Shown: positions 45,941 to 55,149, counted from the first letter of the stretch. The stretch is 64,000 bases of DNA from Pigmentiphaga sp. NML030171 (GCF_002188635.1 NZ_NINX01000043.1:62001-126000), one strand, 5' to 3'. Notes: generated by a model not told the origin, from the sequence alone. A program made the numbers and translations.

Positions 45941-47458
45941 CTATGCCTCGGCCTCGACGAAGACCTGCCGCCGCCTGGCCTTGATGAACGACAGGCTCAT
46001 CAGCGCAAGCGTGCCCGCGCAGATGGCCAGGAACGTCGCCGACAGCGGGCGCTGGACGAACACCGACCAGTCGCCGCCCGACAGCGTCAACGACCTGCGC
46101 AGGTATTCTTCCATGTCGCCGCCCAGGATGAAACCCAGCATGAGCGGCGCACCCTCGAACTGCAGCCTGCGTGCGGCATAGCCGAAGAAAATGAAGAAGG
46201 CCAGCAACAGGACCGCGAACGCGCTGTTCGAGATGCAATAGACGCCTATCGTGCAGAACAGCACGATGGCGGGAAACAGCCATTTGTACGGCACGGTCAG
46301 CAGCCGTATCCAGATGCCGATCAGCGGGTAGTTCAGGATCAGCAGCATGAAATTGCCGATCCACATCGACGCCACCAGCGCCCAGAACAGGTCGGCGTTG
46401 CGGGTGAGTATCTGCGGCCCGGCCTGGATATCGTGGATGGACAGGGCAGCGATCATCAGCGCCATGACGGGACCCGACGGGATGCCCAGCGTCAGCATGG
46501 GAATGAAATTCGTCTGCGCCCCGGCGTTGTTGGCGGACTCCGGTCCCGCCAGCCCACGCAGGTTGCCCTTGCCGAAATCGGGCTCGCCCGGCTTGGGGCC
46601 GAGTTTTTTCTCGACCGTGTAGGACGCGAAGGACGCCAGCACGGCGCCGCCACCGGGCAGCACGCCGAACAGCGTACCGATGGCCGACCCGCGGAAAATG
46701 GCGGGCATGGCGGCCTTCATGTCCTCCCGAGAGATCCTGAGCCGGGAAACCCGCTGCGGCGCGACGTGCCGGGAGGGATCGGCATTGTGCAGGTTCCAGA
46801 TGATTTCGCCGAAGCCGAACCAGGCCATCGCGACGATGGCGAACTCCAGTCCATCCTCGAGATCCAGCAAGCCGAACGTGAAGCGGGTCTCGCCCGAGGT
46901 GACGTCGCTGCCCACCATGCCGAACAGCAGGCCCAGCACCGTCATCGCCAGGGCCTTGAGCATGTCGCCCGAAGACAGCGCGATGGCGCCGATCAGGCCC
47001 AGGCACATGAGCGCAAAATATTCGGGCGCCCCGAAGTGGAAGGCCACCTTGGCCAGTTGCGGCGAGAAAGCCGCCAGGATCAACGTGCCCACGCAGCCGG
47101 CAAAGAACGATCCGACGGCCGCCAGCGCCAGCGCCGTTCCGGCCTTGCCCTGGCGCGTCATCTCGTAGCCGTCCAGCGTCGTGACCAGCGACGACGACTC
47201 GCCGGGAAGCTTGATCAGGATGGCGGTGGTCGAACCGCCGTACTGCGCGCCGTAGTAGATGCCCGCCATCATGATGAGTCCGGGAATCGGATCGAGCGCG
47301 TAGGTGGCCGGCAGCAGCATGGCGACGGTGGCCACGGGCCCCAGCCCCGGCAGCACGCCCACCAGCGTGCCCAGCAGGCACCCTGCCAACGCGTACATCA
47401 GATTGGAGGCGGAAAGGGCCAGCGAAAAACCGGTGGCGATGTTGTGCAGCAGGTCCAT
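45941..47458 (-). CDS. Tripartite tricarboxylate transporter large membrane subunit TctA
   Basis: 505 aa, about 12 membrane segments. Hallmarks: GVLPGLGPVATVAMLLPATY, GAQYGGSTTAILIKLPGESS, and the second-half GTLFGVLPGGGAVLASFASY with LAGPESANNAGAQ. It follows tctB by 12 bp. The Bug gene at 49.0-50.0 kb in the same operon is the probable receptor, separated from tctB by an FMN oxidase gene. Start ATG 47458 (MDLLHNIATG). Confidence 0.94.
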   Translation of the reverse strand: MDLLHNIATGFSLALSASNLMYALAGCLLGTLVGVLPGLGPVATVAMLLPATYALDPIPGLIMMAGIYYGAQYGGSTTAILIKLPGESSSLVTTLDGYEMTRQGKAGTALALAAVGSFFAGCVGTLILAAFSPQLAKVAFHFGAPEYFALMCLGLIGAIALSSGDMLKALAMTVLGLLFGMVGSDVTSGETRFTFGLLDLEDGLEFAIVAMAWFGFGEIIWNLHNADPSRHVAPQRVSRLRISREDMKAAMPAIFRGSAIGTLFGVLPGGGAVLASFASYTVEKKLGPKPGEPDFGKGNLRGLAGPESANNAGAQTNFIPMLTLGIPSGPVMALMIAALSIHDIQAGPQILTRNADLFWALVASMWIGNFMLLILNYPLIGIWIRLLTVPYKWLFPAIVLFCTIGVYCISNSAFAVLLLAFFIFFGYAARRLQFEGAPLMLGFILGGDMEEYLRRSLTLSGGDWSVFVQRPLSATFLAICAGTLALMSLSFIKARRRQVFVEAEA

Positions 47459-47470
47459 GGATAGTCCGGT

Positions 47471-47935
47471 TCAGTACGACCACGGCCACAGCGGGATGGC
47501 CAGGCCGAACAAAGCGACGAAAATCACCAGCGAGATCGCGGTCAGCAGCGCCGAGAGCAGCAGATTCTCCCGGAACGACAGTTGCTGATTGGCAAGCCCC
47601 GTGATGAACACGAGCACGAACATGGCGGGCACCAGCCCAGCGCCCCGGAATCCCGATGACCCGCCGCCCCCCAGCAGCACCGCGAACACGACCAGGCCGC
47701 CGATGATGCAGGCCAGCGGCCGCACCGGCCACCGGCCGATGGCGGCCGCCTCCCGCCGCCCCCGGAACTCGCGCACGGCGATGGCCGTGCCCAGGAGCGC
47801 CAGCAGCACGCCCAGGATCATCGGGAAGTAGCCCGACCCCGGCTCCAGCGAATCGCCGATGCCGTAGCCGATCGACAAATGAACGGCCCCCGCCCCCACG
47901 AGGACCAGAAACACCGCTACATAGACTCTTTCCAC
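47471..47935 (-). CDS. Tripartite tricarboxylate transporter small membrane subunit TctB
   Basis: 154 aa, four hydrophobic segments (RVYVAVFLVLVGAGAVHLSI, YFPMILGVLLALLGTAIAV, ACIIGGLVVFAVLLGG, NLLLSALLTAISLVIFVALF). Position directly before tctA makes the call. Start codon as given at 47935 (decoded MERVYVAVF), 51 bp after the FMN oxidase stop. Confidence 0.88.
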   Translation of the reverse strand: MERVYVAVFLVLVGAGAVHLSIGYGIGDSLEPGSGYFPMILGVLLALLGTAIAVREFRGRREAAAIGRWPVRPLACIIGGLVVFAVLLGGGGSSGFRGAGLVPAMFVLVFITGLANQQLSFRENLLLSALLTAISLVIFVALFGLAIPLWPWSY

Positions 47936-47986
47936 TCGACTGCCTTGAAAGGTGATGGCTGGATCGCCGCGCGCCGCCCGGCCGCG

Positions 47987-49012
47987 TCAGCGCTTGAGGA
48001 CCCTCAGGCCCCGCAGGTCCGCCAGCGTGGGCGTGCCCAGCAGGGCCATATTGGTGAGGATCTGCCGCCGCAGCGCGGACAGATAGGCCGCCAGGCCGGT
48101 TTCGCCGTCCAGGGCATAGGCGTACAGACAGGCGCGCCCCAGAGCCACCACGTCCGCTCCCAGCGCCAGCGCCTTGAGCACGTCGTTGCCGGTCTCGAAG
48201 CCCCCGTCCACGACCAGCGTCGCGCTGCCGTCCAGCGCCCGCGCGATCGGGCCGAGCAGGGCCAGCGTACCGGCGCCCTGGTCGAACTGCCGGCCCCCGT
48301 GGTTCGAGACATAGACGCCCGCCACGCCCAGGTCGCGGGCGCGAACGGCATCGTCGGGATCCTGGATGCCTTTGATGAAGAACGGAATGCCGGGATGGGC
48401 GGCGATCAGCCGCCGCAGCGCGGTCCAATCGAAGGAGCGGCGATGCGCGCTGGTGTCGCGTACGCTGCGCAGCGCGGCATGATTACCGGTTTCCACATCG
48501 GCGGGGCGGACCGGGAACACCGGCGCGTCCACCGTGACGATCAGGCCCGAGTACCCCCGGTCGACGGCCGCCGCGCATTGCTCGTCCAGCCAGACCTGGT
48601 TGCCGTCCACGTAAAGCTGGAACAAACCGCAGGCCCGCGGCGGCACCCGCAGCGCACCCGCGTCGGGCAGGGCCGAGCCGAGCGCATAGGCGATGCCCGC
48701 CGACTCGGCCGCCCGCTGTGCGCCCGCCGCGCCCTGCTCATGCACCAGGTGGAGCGACCCCACCGGCGCCAACATGACCGGCAGCAACAGTTCGCGGCCC
48801 AGCAAAGAGGCCGAGCACGCGATGTCCGTCACATCCACCAGCACGCGGGGAACCAGCGCCACGGCATCCAACGCGTCGCGATTGCGGCGCAATGCCGCGC
48901 CGGTCTCCGCGCCTCCCGACAGATAGGCCCAAAGTTCGGCGGGCAGCGTCCGGCGCGCGCGCTCGGCGCGATCCTCGGTGAAGCTGCGATCCGGTGCGGG
49001 GTCCCCGTTCAC
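47987..49012 (-). CDS. FMN-dependent alpha-hydroxy-acid oxidase/dehydrogenase
   Basis: 341 aa, (beta/alpha)8 flavoenzyme of the lactate/glycolate/mandelate oxidase family. FMN- and substrate-site residues are visible: PVMLAPVGSLHLVHEQGAAG, catalytic His-Arg in VYVSNHGGRQFDQGAG, FMN-phosphate motif VVDGGFETGNDVLKALALGA. It oxidises a 2-hydroxy acid to the 2-oxo acid; the downstream PanE-like reductase would do the reverse on a related acid. Starts at GTG 49012, 10 bp after the Bug stop. Confidence 0.92.
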   Translation of the reverse strand: MNGDPAPDRSFTEDRAERARRTLPAELWAYLSGGAETGAALRRNRDALDAVALVPRVLVDVTDIACSASLLGRELLLPVMLAPVGSLHLVHEQGAAGAQRAAESAGIAYALGSALPDAGALRVPPRACGLFQLYVDGNQVWLDEQCAAAVDRGYSGLIVTVDAPVFPVRPADVETGNHAALRSVRDTSAHRRSFDWTALRRLIAAHPGIPFFIKGIQDPDDAVRARDLGVAGVYVSNHGGRQFDQGAGTLALLGPIARALDGSATLVVDGGFETGNDVLKALALGADVVALGRACLYAYALDGETGLAAYLSALRRQILTNMALLGTPTLADLRGLRVLKR

Positions 49013-49022
49013 GTCCGCGCAC

Positions 49023-49994
49023 TCACTTCGTGCCGTGCGTCCGGTAGAAGGTTTTCCAGAAGTCGATGTCCTCCTGGGTCTTCTTCGTCGCGTAGGCCGG
49101 GCCGGCGGTCAACAGGACTCCGCCGGAGTTGCGCACGAAGGCGGCCACCGGACCGGCATCGTGGATGGTGCCGGCCGCCTTGACCAGCGCATCCTTGACC
49201 GGCGCGGGCAGCCCCTTGGGCGCGAAGATGCCGAACCACGACGAACCGACCGGCGCGAGATCGGGATAGCCGGCCTCGACGATGGTCGGCACGTCGGGAT
49301 AGATCTCGCTGCGCTGGTCCGACACGATCGCGATGGGCCGCAGGGTCTTGCCTTCGACATAAGGCTTGATGAAGGCCGACGTGAGATAGCCAGAGGCCAG
49401 TTCACCCGACATCACGGCCAGGGCCTGCGCGCCGCCGCCCTTGTAGGGCACGTGGACCAGCTTGATGCCGGCGCTCTTCTCCAGCGTCTGGCCGATGATG
49501 TGGGCCGAGGTGTTGGGCCCCACGCTGCCGTAGGACAGCTTGCCGGGATGGCGCTTGGCGTACTCGACGTAGTCCTTGAGCGTCGTGATCGGACTGTCGG
49601 GCTTGACATAGAGCAGGAAGGCCTGCGACGTGATGGCGGTGATCGCCTCCAGTTCGGCGAAGGTATCGAACCGCCCCTGCGCGGTCTCTTGCGTCAGGCC
49701 GGACGTCACGACCAGCGTATAGCCGTCGGCCGGCGCGCGCGCCGCGTACTTGCCGCCGATCACCCCGCCCGCGCCCGGCTTGACCTCGACGATGACGGAC
49801 TTGCCCAATACCTTCTCGAGTTCGGTGGCGTACAGCCGTCCCAATTGTTCGGTGATGCCGCCCTGGTAGGGGATGACCAGCGTGACGGGCTTGGACGGAT
49901 AGTCCTGCGCCAGGCCGGGCAGGGGCAGCGCGCCGGCCGCGACGCCGGCCGTGGCGGCGGCAAGCAGCCGGCGCCGTGCGATGTTGGTATTCAT
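49023..49994 (-). CDS. Bug/TctC family periplasmic substrate-binding protein
   Basis: 323 aa. Twin-Arg-like signal (IARRRLLAAATAGVAAGALP) then YPSKPVTLVIPYQGGITEQLG, VIVEVKPGAGGVIGGKY, and PADGYTLVV. The motif after the first strand is YQGGITEQ rather than the usual APGGPxD, so ligand contacts differ. Likely receptor for the TctBA pair downstream in the same operon. Start ATG 49994 (MNTNIARRRL). Confidence 0.92.
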   Translation of the reverse strand: MNTNIARRRLLAAATAGVAAGALPLPGLAQDYPSKPVTLVIPYQGGITEQLGRLYATELEKVLGKSVIVEVKPGAGGVIGGKYAARAPADGYTLVVTSGLTQETAQGRFDTFAELEAITAITSQAFLLYVKPDSPITTLKDYVEYAKRHPGKLSYGSVGPNTSAHIIGQTLEKSAGIKLVHVPYKGGGAQALAVMSGELASGYLTSAFIKPYVEGKTLRPIAIVSDQRSEIYPDVPTIVEAGYPDLAPVGSSWFGIFAPKGLPAPVKDALVKAAGTIHDAGPVAAFVRNSGGVLLTAGPAYATKKTQEDIDFWKTFYRTHGTK

Positions 49995-50027
49995 GTGAAG
50001 AACCTCTGATGCATTCCGGATGGGGAT

Positions 50028-50834
50028 CTAGTCGATGTCGAAATAGGCTTCGGGCTGGGAACCGGCGATGGTCACGCGGTTCAGGTAGCGCGGATAGTCG
50101 CCGTAGTCATGCACGGCGTAGTGCGTCGTACAGCGGTTGTCCCAGATGATCGCGTCGCCCGCCGACCACCGGTGCCGGTAGCTGAACGCCGGCTGGCCGT
50201 TGTAGCGGCGCAGCCAGTCCAGCAGCAGCGCGCTCTCTTCCCTGCCTATCCCTTCCAGGTGCTCGGCGTGGGCGCTCAGGTAGAACACCGGCCGGCCGCT
50301 GACCGGATGCCGGATCACCAGCGGATGCGCAAAGCCGGGCAGGTCGTCGCGGCTCGCGCCGGTGCGCACCTTGACCTGTCCGCGGTTGTAGTGCACCGCG
50401 CGGATCCGCTTGATGAGCCGTTTCACGCCCTCCGGCAAGTACTCGTAGACCAGGTACTGGTTGCACCACATCGTGTCGCCCCCGAGCGGCGGCAGATCGA
50501 TCGCCGTCAGGAACGACAGGTATGGAGGAAACTGATCGTAGGTGCTGTCGGCGTGCCAGCGCTCGGAAATGGCGAGCGCCTTGCCGTTGTTCTTGATGGG
50601 AATCGCATGGCGATGCCCGTCGATGGGCTTGAGGAAGGAACCCAGCCAATGTTCGCCGAAGCGTCCGGCGAAATCCTCCAGGCCGCCGGCGTCCAGGAAC
50701 TGGCCGGGCAGATGGATCACGCAATGCTCGGCTATGAGGGATTTCAGCCGTTCGACGTCGGACGGCGTCGCCTCGGACGCCTTGAAATCGGTAATGCGCA
50801 CGCCTACGGTCGGCGTCAGGGCCTGGACTTCCAT
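50028..50834 (-). CDS. TauD/TfdA family Fe(II)/2-oxoglutarate-dependent dioxygenase
   Basis: 268 aa. Iron ligands H94-x-D96 in SERWHADSTYD and distal H238 in NRCTTHYAVHD; 2-oxoglutarate Arg R253 in RYLNRVTIAG. The N-terminal half (TPTVGVRITDFKASE) follows the TauD pattern. Members hydroxylate taurine, 2,4-D-like herbicides, alkyl sulfates and similar acids, releasing part of the molecule. First gene of the operon; Bug, FMN oxidase and TctBA follow. Start ATG 50834 (MEVQALTPTV), with the upstream in-frame ATG 50867 not family-like. Confidence 0.93.
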   Translation of the reverse strand: MEVQALTPTVGVRITDFKASEATPSDVERLKSLIAEHCVIHLPGQFLDAGGLEDFAGRFGEHWLGSFLKPIDGHRHAIPIKNNGKALAISERWHADSTYDQFPPYLSFLTAIDLPPLGGDTMWCNQYLVYEYLPEGVKRLIKRIRAVHYNRGQVKVRTGASRDDLPGFAHPLVIRHPVSGRPVFYLSAHAEHLEGIGREESALLLDWLRRYNGQPAFSYRHRWSAGDAIIWDNRCTTHYAVHDYGDYPRYLNRVTIAGSQPEAYFDID

Positions 50835-51069
50835 GAATCTGTCTGTCGTCGTTGCGAAGACCGGCAAGCTTAGTCAGCTTGTCCGTTGAAGCGAACAAAT
50901 AAGATCGACTATCGACATGCGTTTTTCGCACCGGCCCGGCATGCCCGGAAGCGGATAAGGTCATGCGCAATCCTTCGTTCGCCGCGACCTGCGCCGCGTG
51001 CATCATGCGGGCTCCCCATGTCGTTTGCCGCGATGCCCGGCCCCGGGCGCCGCACGAGGCCTCATCCGC

Positions 51070-52473
51070 GTGTCCGCACCAGACTCCCCCTCCTTCCCCG
51101 CGCCGGCGGACGACGGCCTGCGCATGCCGCGGCGCGCCGTGGCGGTCGGCGCCATCACCCTTGCCGCCATCCTGAGCGTGCTGGACGGCAGCATGCTCAA
51201 CGTCGCGCTGCCCTTGATCTCCGCCGAGACCGGCATGTCTCCCGCGGCATCCGTCTGGCTGCTCAACGCCTACCAGCTCACCATCGTGGCCAGCCTGCTG
51301 CCGCTTGCCGCGGCGGGAGAACGCGTGGGCTATGCCCGCGTCTTCCGGCTGGGACTGCTGCTGTTCACGCTCAGCGCGCTGGCCTGTGCCTTCGCGCCCG
51401 ATGCCCGGACGCTGGTGTCGGCCCGCATCGTCCAGGGCCTGGGCTCGGGATGCATCATGAGCAGTGCCGCGGCGCTGCTGCGCGCCGCCTACCCCGCACG
51501 CCTCTTCGCCACCGGCCTGGGCATCAACACCATGGCCGTGACGCTGGCCGCCGCCGCGGGCCCCGCCCTGTCGTCCGCCATCCTCGCCGTCGCGCATTGG
51601 CGCTGGCTGTTCTCGATCGCCCTGCCCGCCGGCACCCTCGCCTGGTTCTGCGCTTTCGCCCTGCCCGCGACGCCGCGCCGCCCGACCCGGCTCGACCTGC
51701 CCAGCATGGCCCTGAACGTCGCGGCCCTGAGCCTGACCGTCATCGGCCTGGACCGGCTGGGCGTCCACCCCGCCACGGGCCTGGCCGTCCTGCTCGCGGC
51801 GGCGGCCGCCTGGCAGGCCTGGATACGCCGGGATGCCCGCCGCTCCCGCCCCCTGCTGCCGCTGGACCTGTTCGCCATCGTCCGCTTCCGCCTGTCCATC
51901 TTCACGTCCCTGCTGATGTTCGCGACGCAGATGGCCAGCCTGATCGCGCTGCCCTTCCATTTCCACGGCGACCGGGGCCTGACCCTGCCGCAGGCGGCGC
52001 TGCTGCTGACCGCATGGCCCATCGGCGCCACCGTCACCACCTTCTTCGCCAGCCGCCTGCTCGCGCGCTTCGGCGCGGCCACGCTGTGCGCCACGGCCGC
52101 CATCGTCATGGTGGCCGGCCTGTCGTGGATACTGCTGGCCCCGGACCACCTCTTCCTGCTGCTGGCGCCGGGCCTGGCGCTGGGCGGCATCGCCGTCGGC
52201 CTGTTCCAGGCGCCGAACACGCACGACATGCTGTCCAGCCCGCCGCGCGACCGGGTCGGCGCGGCCGGCGGCATGCAGGCCATCGCCCGCGTGGGCGGCC
52301 AGTCGCTCGGCGCCACGCTGGCGGGCATCGGCCTGGCGCAATCCGACCGCATCGGGCCGACCCTGGCGATCGCGTTCGCGATGGGATTGGCGCTGATGGT
52401 GCTGGCGGTGAACCTGCGGCGGCGGCGCTTACTGCCGGCCATGGAACGGACCGGGACGATGGCCCGCCCTTGA
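51070..52473 (+). CDS. MFS multidrug exporter, DHA2-like
   Basis: About 467 aa, 14-helix type transporter: LAAILSVLDGSMLNVALPLI (first helix with the DHA2 D-motif), LPLAAAGERVGYARVFRLGL (motif A), ARIVQGLGSGCIMSSAAALL (motif C-like region). It has no nearby regulator except the downstream GntR gene. Start is uncertain: GTG 51070 (decoded MSAPDSPSF) or ATG 51124 (MPRRAVAVG). Its stop codon TGA is the first three bases of a perfect 16-bp palindrome. Substrate unknown. Confidence 0.85.
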   Translation: MSAPDSPSFPAPADDGLRMPRRAVAVGAITLAAILSVLDGSMLNVALPLISAETGMSPAASVWLLNAYQLTIVASLLPLAAAGERVGYARVFRLGLLLFTLSALACAFAPDARTLVSARIVQGLGSGCIMSSAAALLRAAYPARLFATGLGINTMAVTLAAAAGPALSSAILAVAHWRWLFSIALPAGTLAWFCAFALPATPRRPTRLDLPSMALNVAALSLTVIGLDRLGVHPATGLAVLLAAAAAWQAWIRRDARRSRPLLPLDLFAIVRFRLSIFTSLLMFATQMASLIALPFHFHGDRGLTLPQAALLLTAWPIGATVTTFFASRLLARFGAATLCATAAIVMVAGLSWILLAPDHLFLLLAPGLALGGIAVGLFQAPNTHDMLSSPPRDRVGAAGGMQAIARVGGQSLGATLAGIGLAQSDRIGPTLAIAFAMGLALMVLAVNLRRRRLLPAMERTGTMARP

Positions 52474-52486
52474 CATCATGATGTCA
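52471..52486. promoter_or_regulatory. Perfect 16-bp palindrome before the GntR gene
   Basis: TGACATCATGATGTCA is fully self-complementary. It begins with the stop codon of the MFS gene and lies 43 bp before the GntR start. A typical size for a dimeric GntR operator; binding is inferred. Confidence 0.6.
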
Positions 52487-52522
52487 TGCCGTCATGATCA
52501 CTACACATCATGACGGCATGAC
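52483..52522. promoter_or_regulatory. 16-bp perfect inverted repeat overlapping the palindrome
   Basis: Arms GTCATGCCGTCATGAT (52483-52498) and ATCATGACGGCATGAC (52507-52522) enclose 8 nt and end 6 bases before the GntR ATG. CATGATG half-sites recur in both this element and the 16-bp palindrome, so it looks like a compound operator. As RNA it could also fold as a leader hairpin close to the start codon. Confidence 0.6.
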
Positions 52523-52528
52523 CTACGC

Positions 52529-53281
52529 ATGAACCTTCCCAATCCGCTGCTTGCCGAAGGCGGCGCACCGCTGTACCGGCAGGTGGCCGAGCACCTCATC
52601 CAGCGCATCGCCAGCGGCCAGCTCGCCCCCGGGGATGCCCTGCCCCCGGAAGACAGCCTGTGCCGCGAGTTCGGCGTCAGCCGCATCACCGTCCGCAAGG
52701 CCGTCGAGGAACTGCTGGCCCGCCACCTGATCGTCCGCCGCCGCGGCGTCGGCACCTTCGTCAACGATCCGCGCCGGGCCACCAAGGACGTGACCTTGGT
52801 AGGCGTGATCGACGAGGTCCTGCCGCGCAACCAGGTCACCGTCGTGGACGAGGCCTGGACGCCCCTGCCGGCCAGGCTGCGCGAACTCTTCGGCCTGGGC
52901 ACGCAGCAATGGAAATGCGTGCGCGCGGTCAACCACGTGGCGCCCGCCGAACCGCTGGACTACGCCCACTTCTACTTCGCCGAACACGTGGCCGACGGCA
53001 TAGGCGCCGCCGAGGTGGCCGGTCCGCTGCCGCCGGTCAAATACCTGCAGACCCGCCTGAACGTCCGCATCGACCACGCCGACCAGCTCGTCGAGCCCCT
53101 GGCCGCCACCCGAGAGATCGCCGCCCGCCTGGGCATCCCCCGGAACACGCCGGTGCTGCGCGCCACCCGCATCTACTACGACATACAGAACCGGCCGGTG
53201 GAGATCGTCGATGCGGTCTATCACCCCGAACGCTACCGATACACGGCCACCCTCTATCCCAAGACGGGAGCCGGCAACTGA
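52529..53281 (+). CDS. GntR family regulator, HutC subfamily (UTRA domain)
   Basis: 250 aa. N-terminal winged HTH with the GntR pattern (RIASGQLAPGDALPPEDSLCREFGVSRITVRKAVEELL) at residues about 24-60, then a UTRA effector domain (DEVLPRNQVTVVDEAW, HFYFAEHVADGI). HutC-type proteins sense small ligands such as urocanate, sugars or organic acids. Start ATG 52529 (MNLPNPLLAE) lies right after the large inverted repeat, so autoregulation is likely. It is followed by a Bug and a DUF1028 gene on the same strand. Confidence 0.92.
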   Translation: MNLPNPLLAEGGAPLYRQVAEHLIQRIASGQLAPGDALPPEDSLCREFGVSRITVRKAVEELLARHLIVRRRGVGTFVNDPRRATKDVTLVGVIDEVLPRNQVTVVDEAWTPLPARLRELFGLGTQQWKCVRAVNHVAPAEPLDYAHFYFAEHVADGIGAAEVAGPLPPVKYLQTRLNVRIDHADQLVEPLAATREIAARLGIPRNTPVLRATRIYYDIQNRPVEIVDAVYHPERYRYTATLYPKTGAGN

Positions 53282-53309
53282 TTCCTCGTCGTCTTTCCAA
53301 GGACACGCC

Positions 53310-54302
53310 ATGCGCTCGAGCAGATGGAACGGCAAGTTGTCGAAGTGGTCACGCTACCTGTTGCTGGGGGTAGCCATAGGAAGCAGCCAGGCGGCCGCGC
53401 AGGACTATCCGGCGCGACCGGTCAAGCTGGTCAGTCCGTGGGCGCCCGGCGGCGCCAACGACATCTTCTGCCGGGCGCTGGCGCAGAAGCTGACCGAATC
53501 GCTGGGCCAGCCCGTGGTCGTGGAAAACCGCCCCGGCGCGGCCGGCACCATAGGCTCGGACTACGTGGCCAAGGCGCCGGCCGACGGCTACACCCTGGTC
53601 ATGGGCAGCTCGCCCACCCACTCCATCGCGCCCGGCCTGTATCCCCGGCTGCCCTACGATCCCATGCGCGACTTCGCGCCCGTTACGCTGGCCGCCGTGG
53701 TGCCCAACATCCTCGTGGTCCATCCCTCGCTGCCGATCCGGTCGGTGCCCGAGCTGATCGACTATGCCAAGGCCCACCCCCGCCAGCTCAACTTCTCGTC
53801 CACCGGCAACGGCTCCTCGCAGCACCTGTTCGGCGAACTCTTCAAGTACCTGGCCCGCGTCGACATCGTCCACGTCCCCTACAAGGGCACGGGCCCGGCG
53901 CTGAACGACCTCCTGTCCGGCCAGGTGCAGATGGCCTTCGAGAACCCGCCCGCCCTGCTGCCCCACATCCAGGCCGGCCGCCTGCGCGCGCTGGCGGTGG
54001 CGGGCACCAAGCGGTCGGCGTCGCTGCCCGACCTGCCCACGGTGGCCGAGGCGGGCCTGCCCGGCTACGACGTGGCCGTCTGGTTCGGCATCTTCGCGCC
54101 GGCCGGCACGCCCAGGCCCATCGTCGAACGGCTGCACAAGGACATCGCCGCGGCGCTTGCCTCGCCCGACATCAAGACGCGCATGGACGGCTTCGGCGCC
54201 GAGATCATCGGCGCCGGCCCCGGACAGTTCGATGCCTACCTGCGCGCCGAGATCCCCAAGTGGGCCGCCATCATCAAGGCGGCCAACGTCAAGGTCGACT
54301 AG
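53310..54302 (+). CDS. Bug/TctC family periplasmic substrate-binding protein
   Basis: 330 aa. Signal peptide WSRYLLLGVAIGSSQAAAQD then YPARPVKLVSPWAPGGANDIF, VVVENRPGAAGTIGSDY, PADGYTLVMGSS. Start ATG 53310 (MRSSRWNGK), 28 bp after gntR. It is probably under control of that regulator and shares a unit with the DUF1028 enzyme. No membrane subunits adjacent. Confidence 0.93.
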   Translation: MRSSRWNGKLSKWSRYLLLGVAIGSSQAAAQDYPARPVKLVSPWAPGGANDIFCRALAQKLTESLGQPVVVENRPGAAGTIGSDYVAKAPADGYTLVMGSSPTHSIAPGLYPRLPYDPMRDFAPVTLAAVVPNILVVHPSLPIRSVPELIDYAKAHPRQLNFSSTGNGSSQHLFGELFKYLARVDIVHVPYKGTGPALNDLLSGQVQMAFENPPALLPHIQAGRLRALAVAGTKRSASLPDLPTVAEAGLPGYDVAVWFGIFAPAGTPRPIVERLHKDIAAALASPDIKTRMDGFGAEIIGAGPGQFDAYLRAEIPKWAAIIKAANVKVD

Positions 54303-54329
54303 CCACCACCCCGCCCCAAGGAGGTATCC

Positions 54330-55031
54330 ATGACGTTTTCCGTGATCGCCCGCTGCCCGCGCACGGGCATGTTTGGCATCGCCATCGCCACGCGTCCCAT
54401 GGCCATCGGCGCCAAGTGCCCGTTCCTGCGGCCCGGCACAGGGGGGCTGGTCGTACAGGCCAACGGCGACCCCCGCCTGGGGCCGCTGGGCCTGTCGCTG
54501 CTGGAACAGGGTTATTCCGCCCGCAAGGTGCTGAACGACATCATCGAAAGCGACGGGGAAGACAACATCGCCTGGCGGCAGATCGCCGTCATCGACAAGG
54601 ACGGCCGGACCGCCGCCGTCACCGGCAAGGACAACGAGGACTGGAAGGGCCACATCGCCAAGCAGGACTATGTCGTGCTGGGCAACCGCCTGACCAGCGA
54701 GCGCACGCTCACCGCCATGTCCGAGGCCTTCGAACGGCACGCCGACCTGGAACTGGCCGACCGCCTGGTCTGCGTGCTGGAAGCCGCGCGCGACGCCGGC
54801 GGCCAGGTGGCCGGCCAGCACTCGGCCGCGCTGCTGGTGCACAACAGGAAGTCCTACGCCTGGGTCGACCTGCGGGTGGACGAACACGACGAGCCCATCG
54901 GCGAGCTGCGCCGACTATACGGCCTGTACGTGCCGCTGATCCCCTACTACGACCGGCGGCCGGCCAACCCCAGCATGCCGCGGGACGATGTGTGGCGGAA
55001 GGAAACCGGCATCCAGGGAGGACCAAGATAA
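54330..55031 (+). CDS. DUF1028 domain protein (Ntn-hydrolase-like)
   Basis: 233 aa. The DUF1028 signature is clear: MTFSVIARCPRTGMFGIAIATR, VVQANGDPRLGPLGLSLLEQG, and ENIAWRQIAVID-like turns. The family has an N-terminal-nucleophile-hydrolase-like fold and is thought to be a peptidase or amidase of unknown target. It ends a GntR-Bug-DUF1028 unit, so it may hydrolyse an imported amide-type compound. Start ATG 54330 after AAGGAGG. Confidence 0.88.
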   Translation: MTFSVIARCPRTGMFGIAIATRPMAIGAKCPFLRPGTGGLVVQANGDPRLGPLGLSLLEQGYSARKVLNDIIESDGEDNIAWRQIAVIDKDGRTAAVTGKDNEDWKGHIAKQDYVVLGNRLTSERTLTAMSEAFERHADLELADRLVCVLEAARDAGGQVAGQHSAALLVHNRKSYAWVDLRVDEHDEPIGELRRLYGLYVPLIPYYDRRPANPSMPRDDVWRKETGIQGGPR

Positions 55032-55149
55032 GGGTTCCTGACAATACCGTTCCACCACGTCAAGGATCGATCATGCGATTACACTTTTGAAGCCAGACCG
55101 TAATCCGCCGCGCCGGGGGTGAGGAGTCGCACCTTCCGCGCGGGAACGT

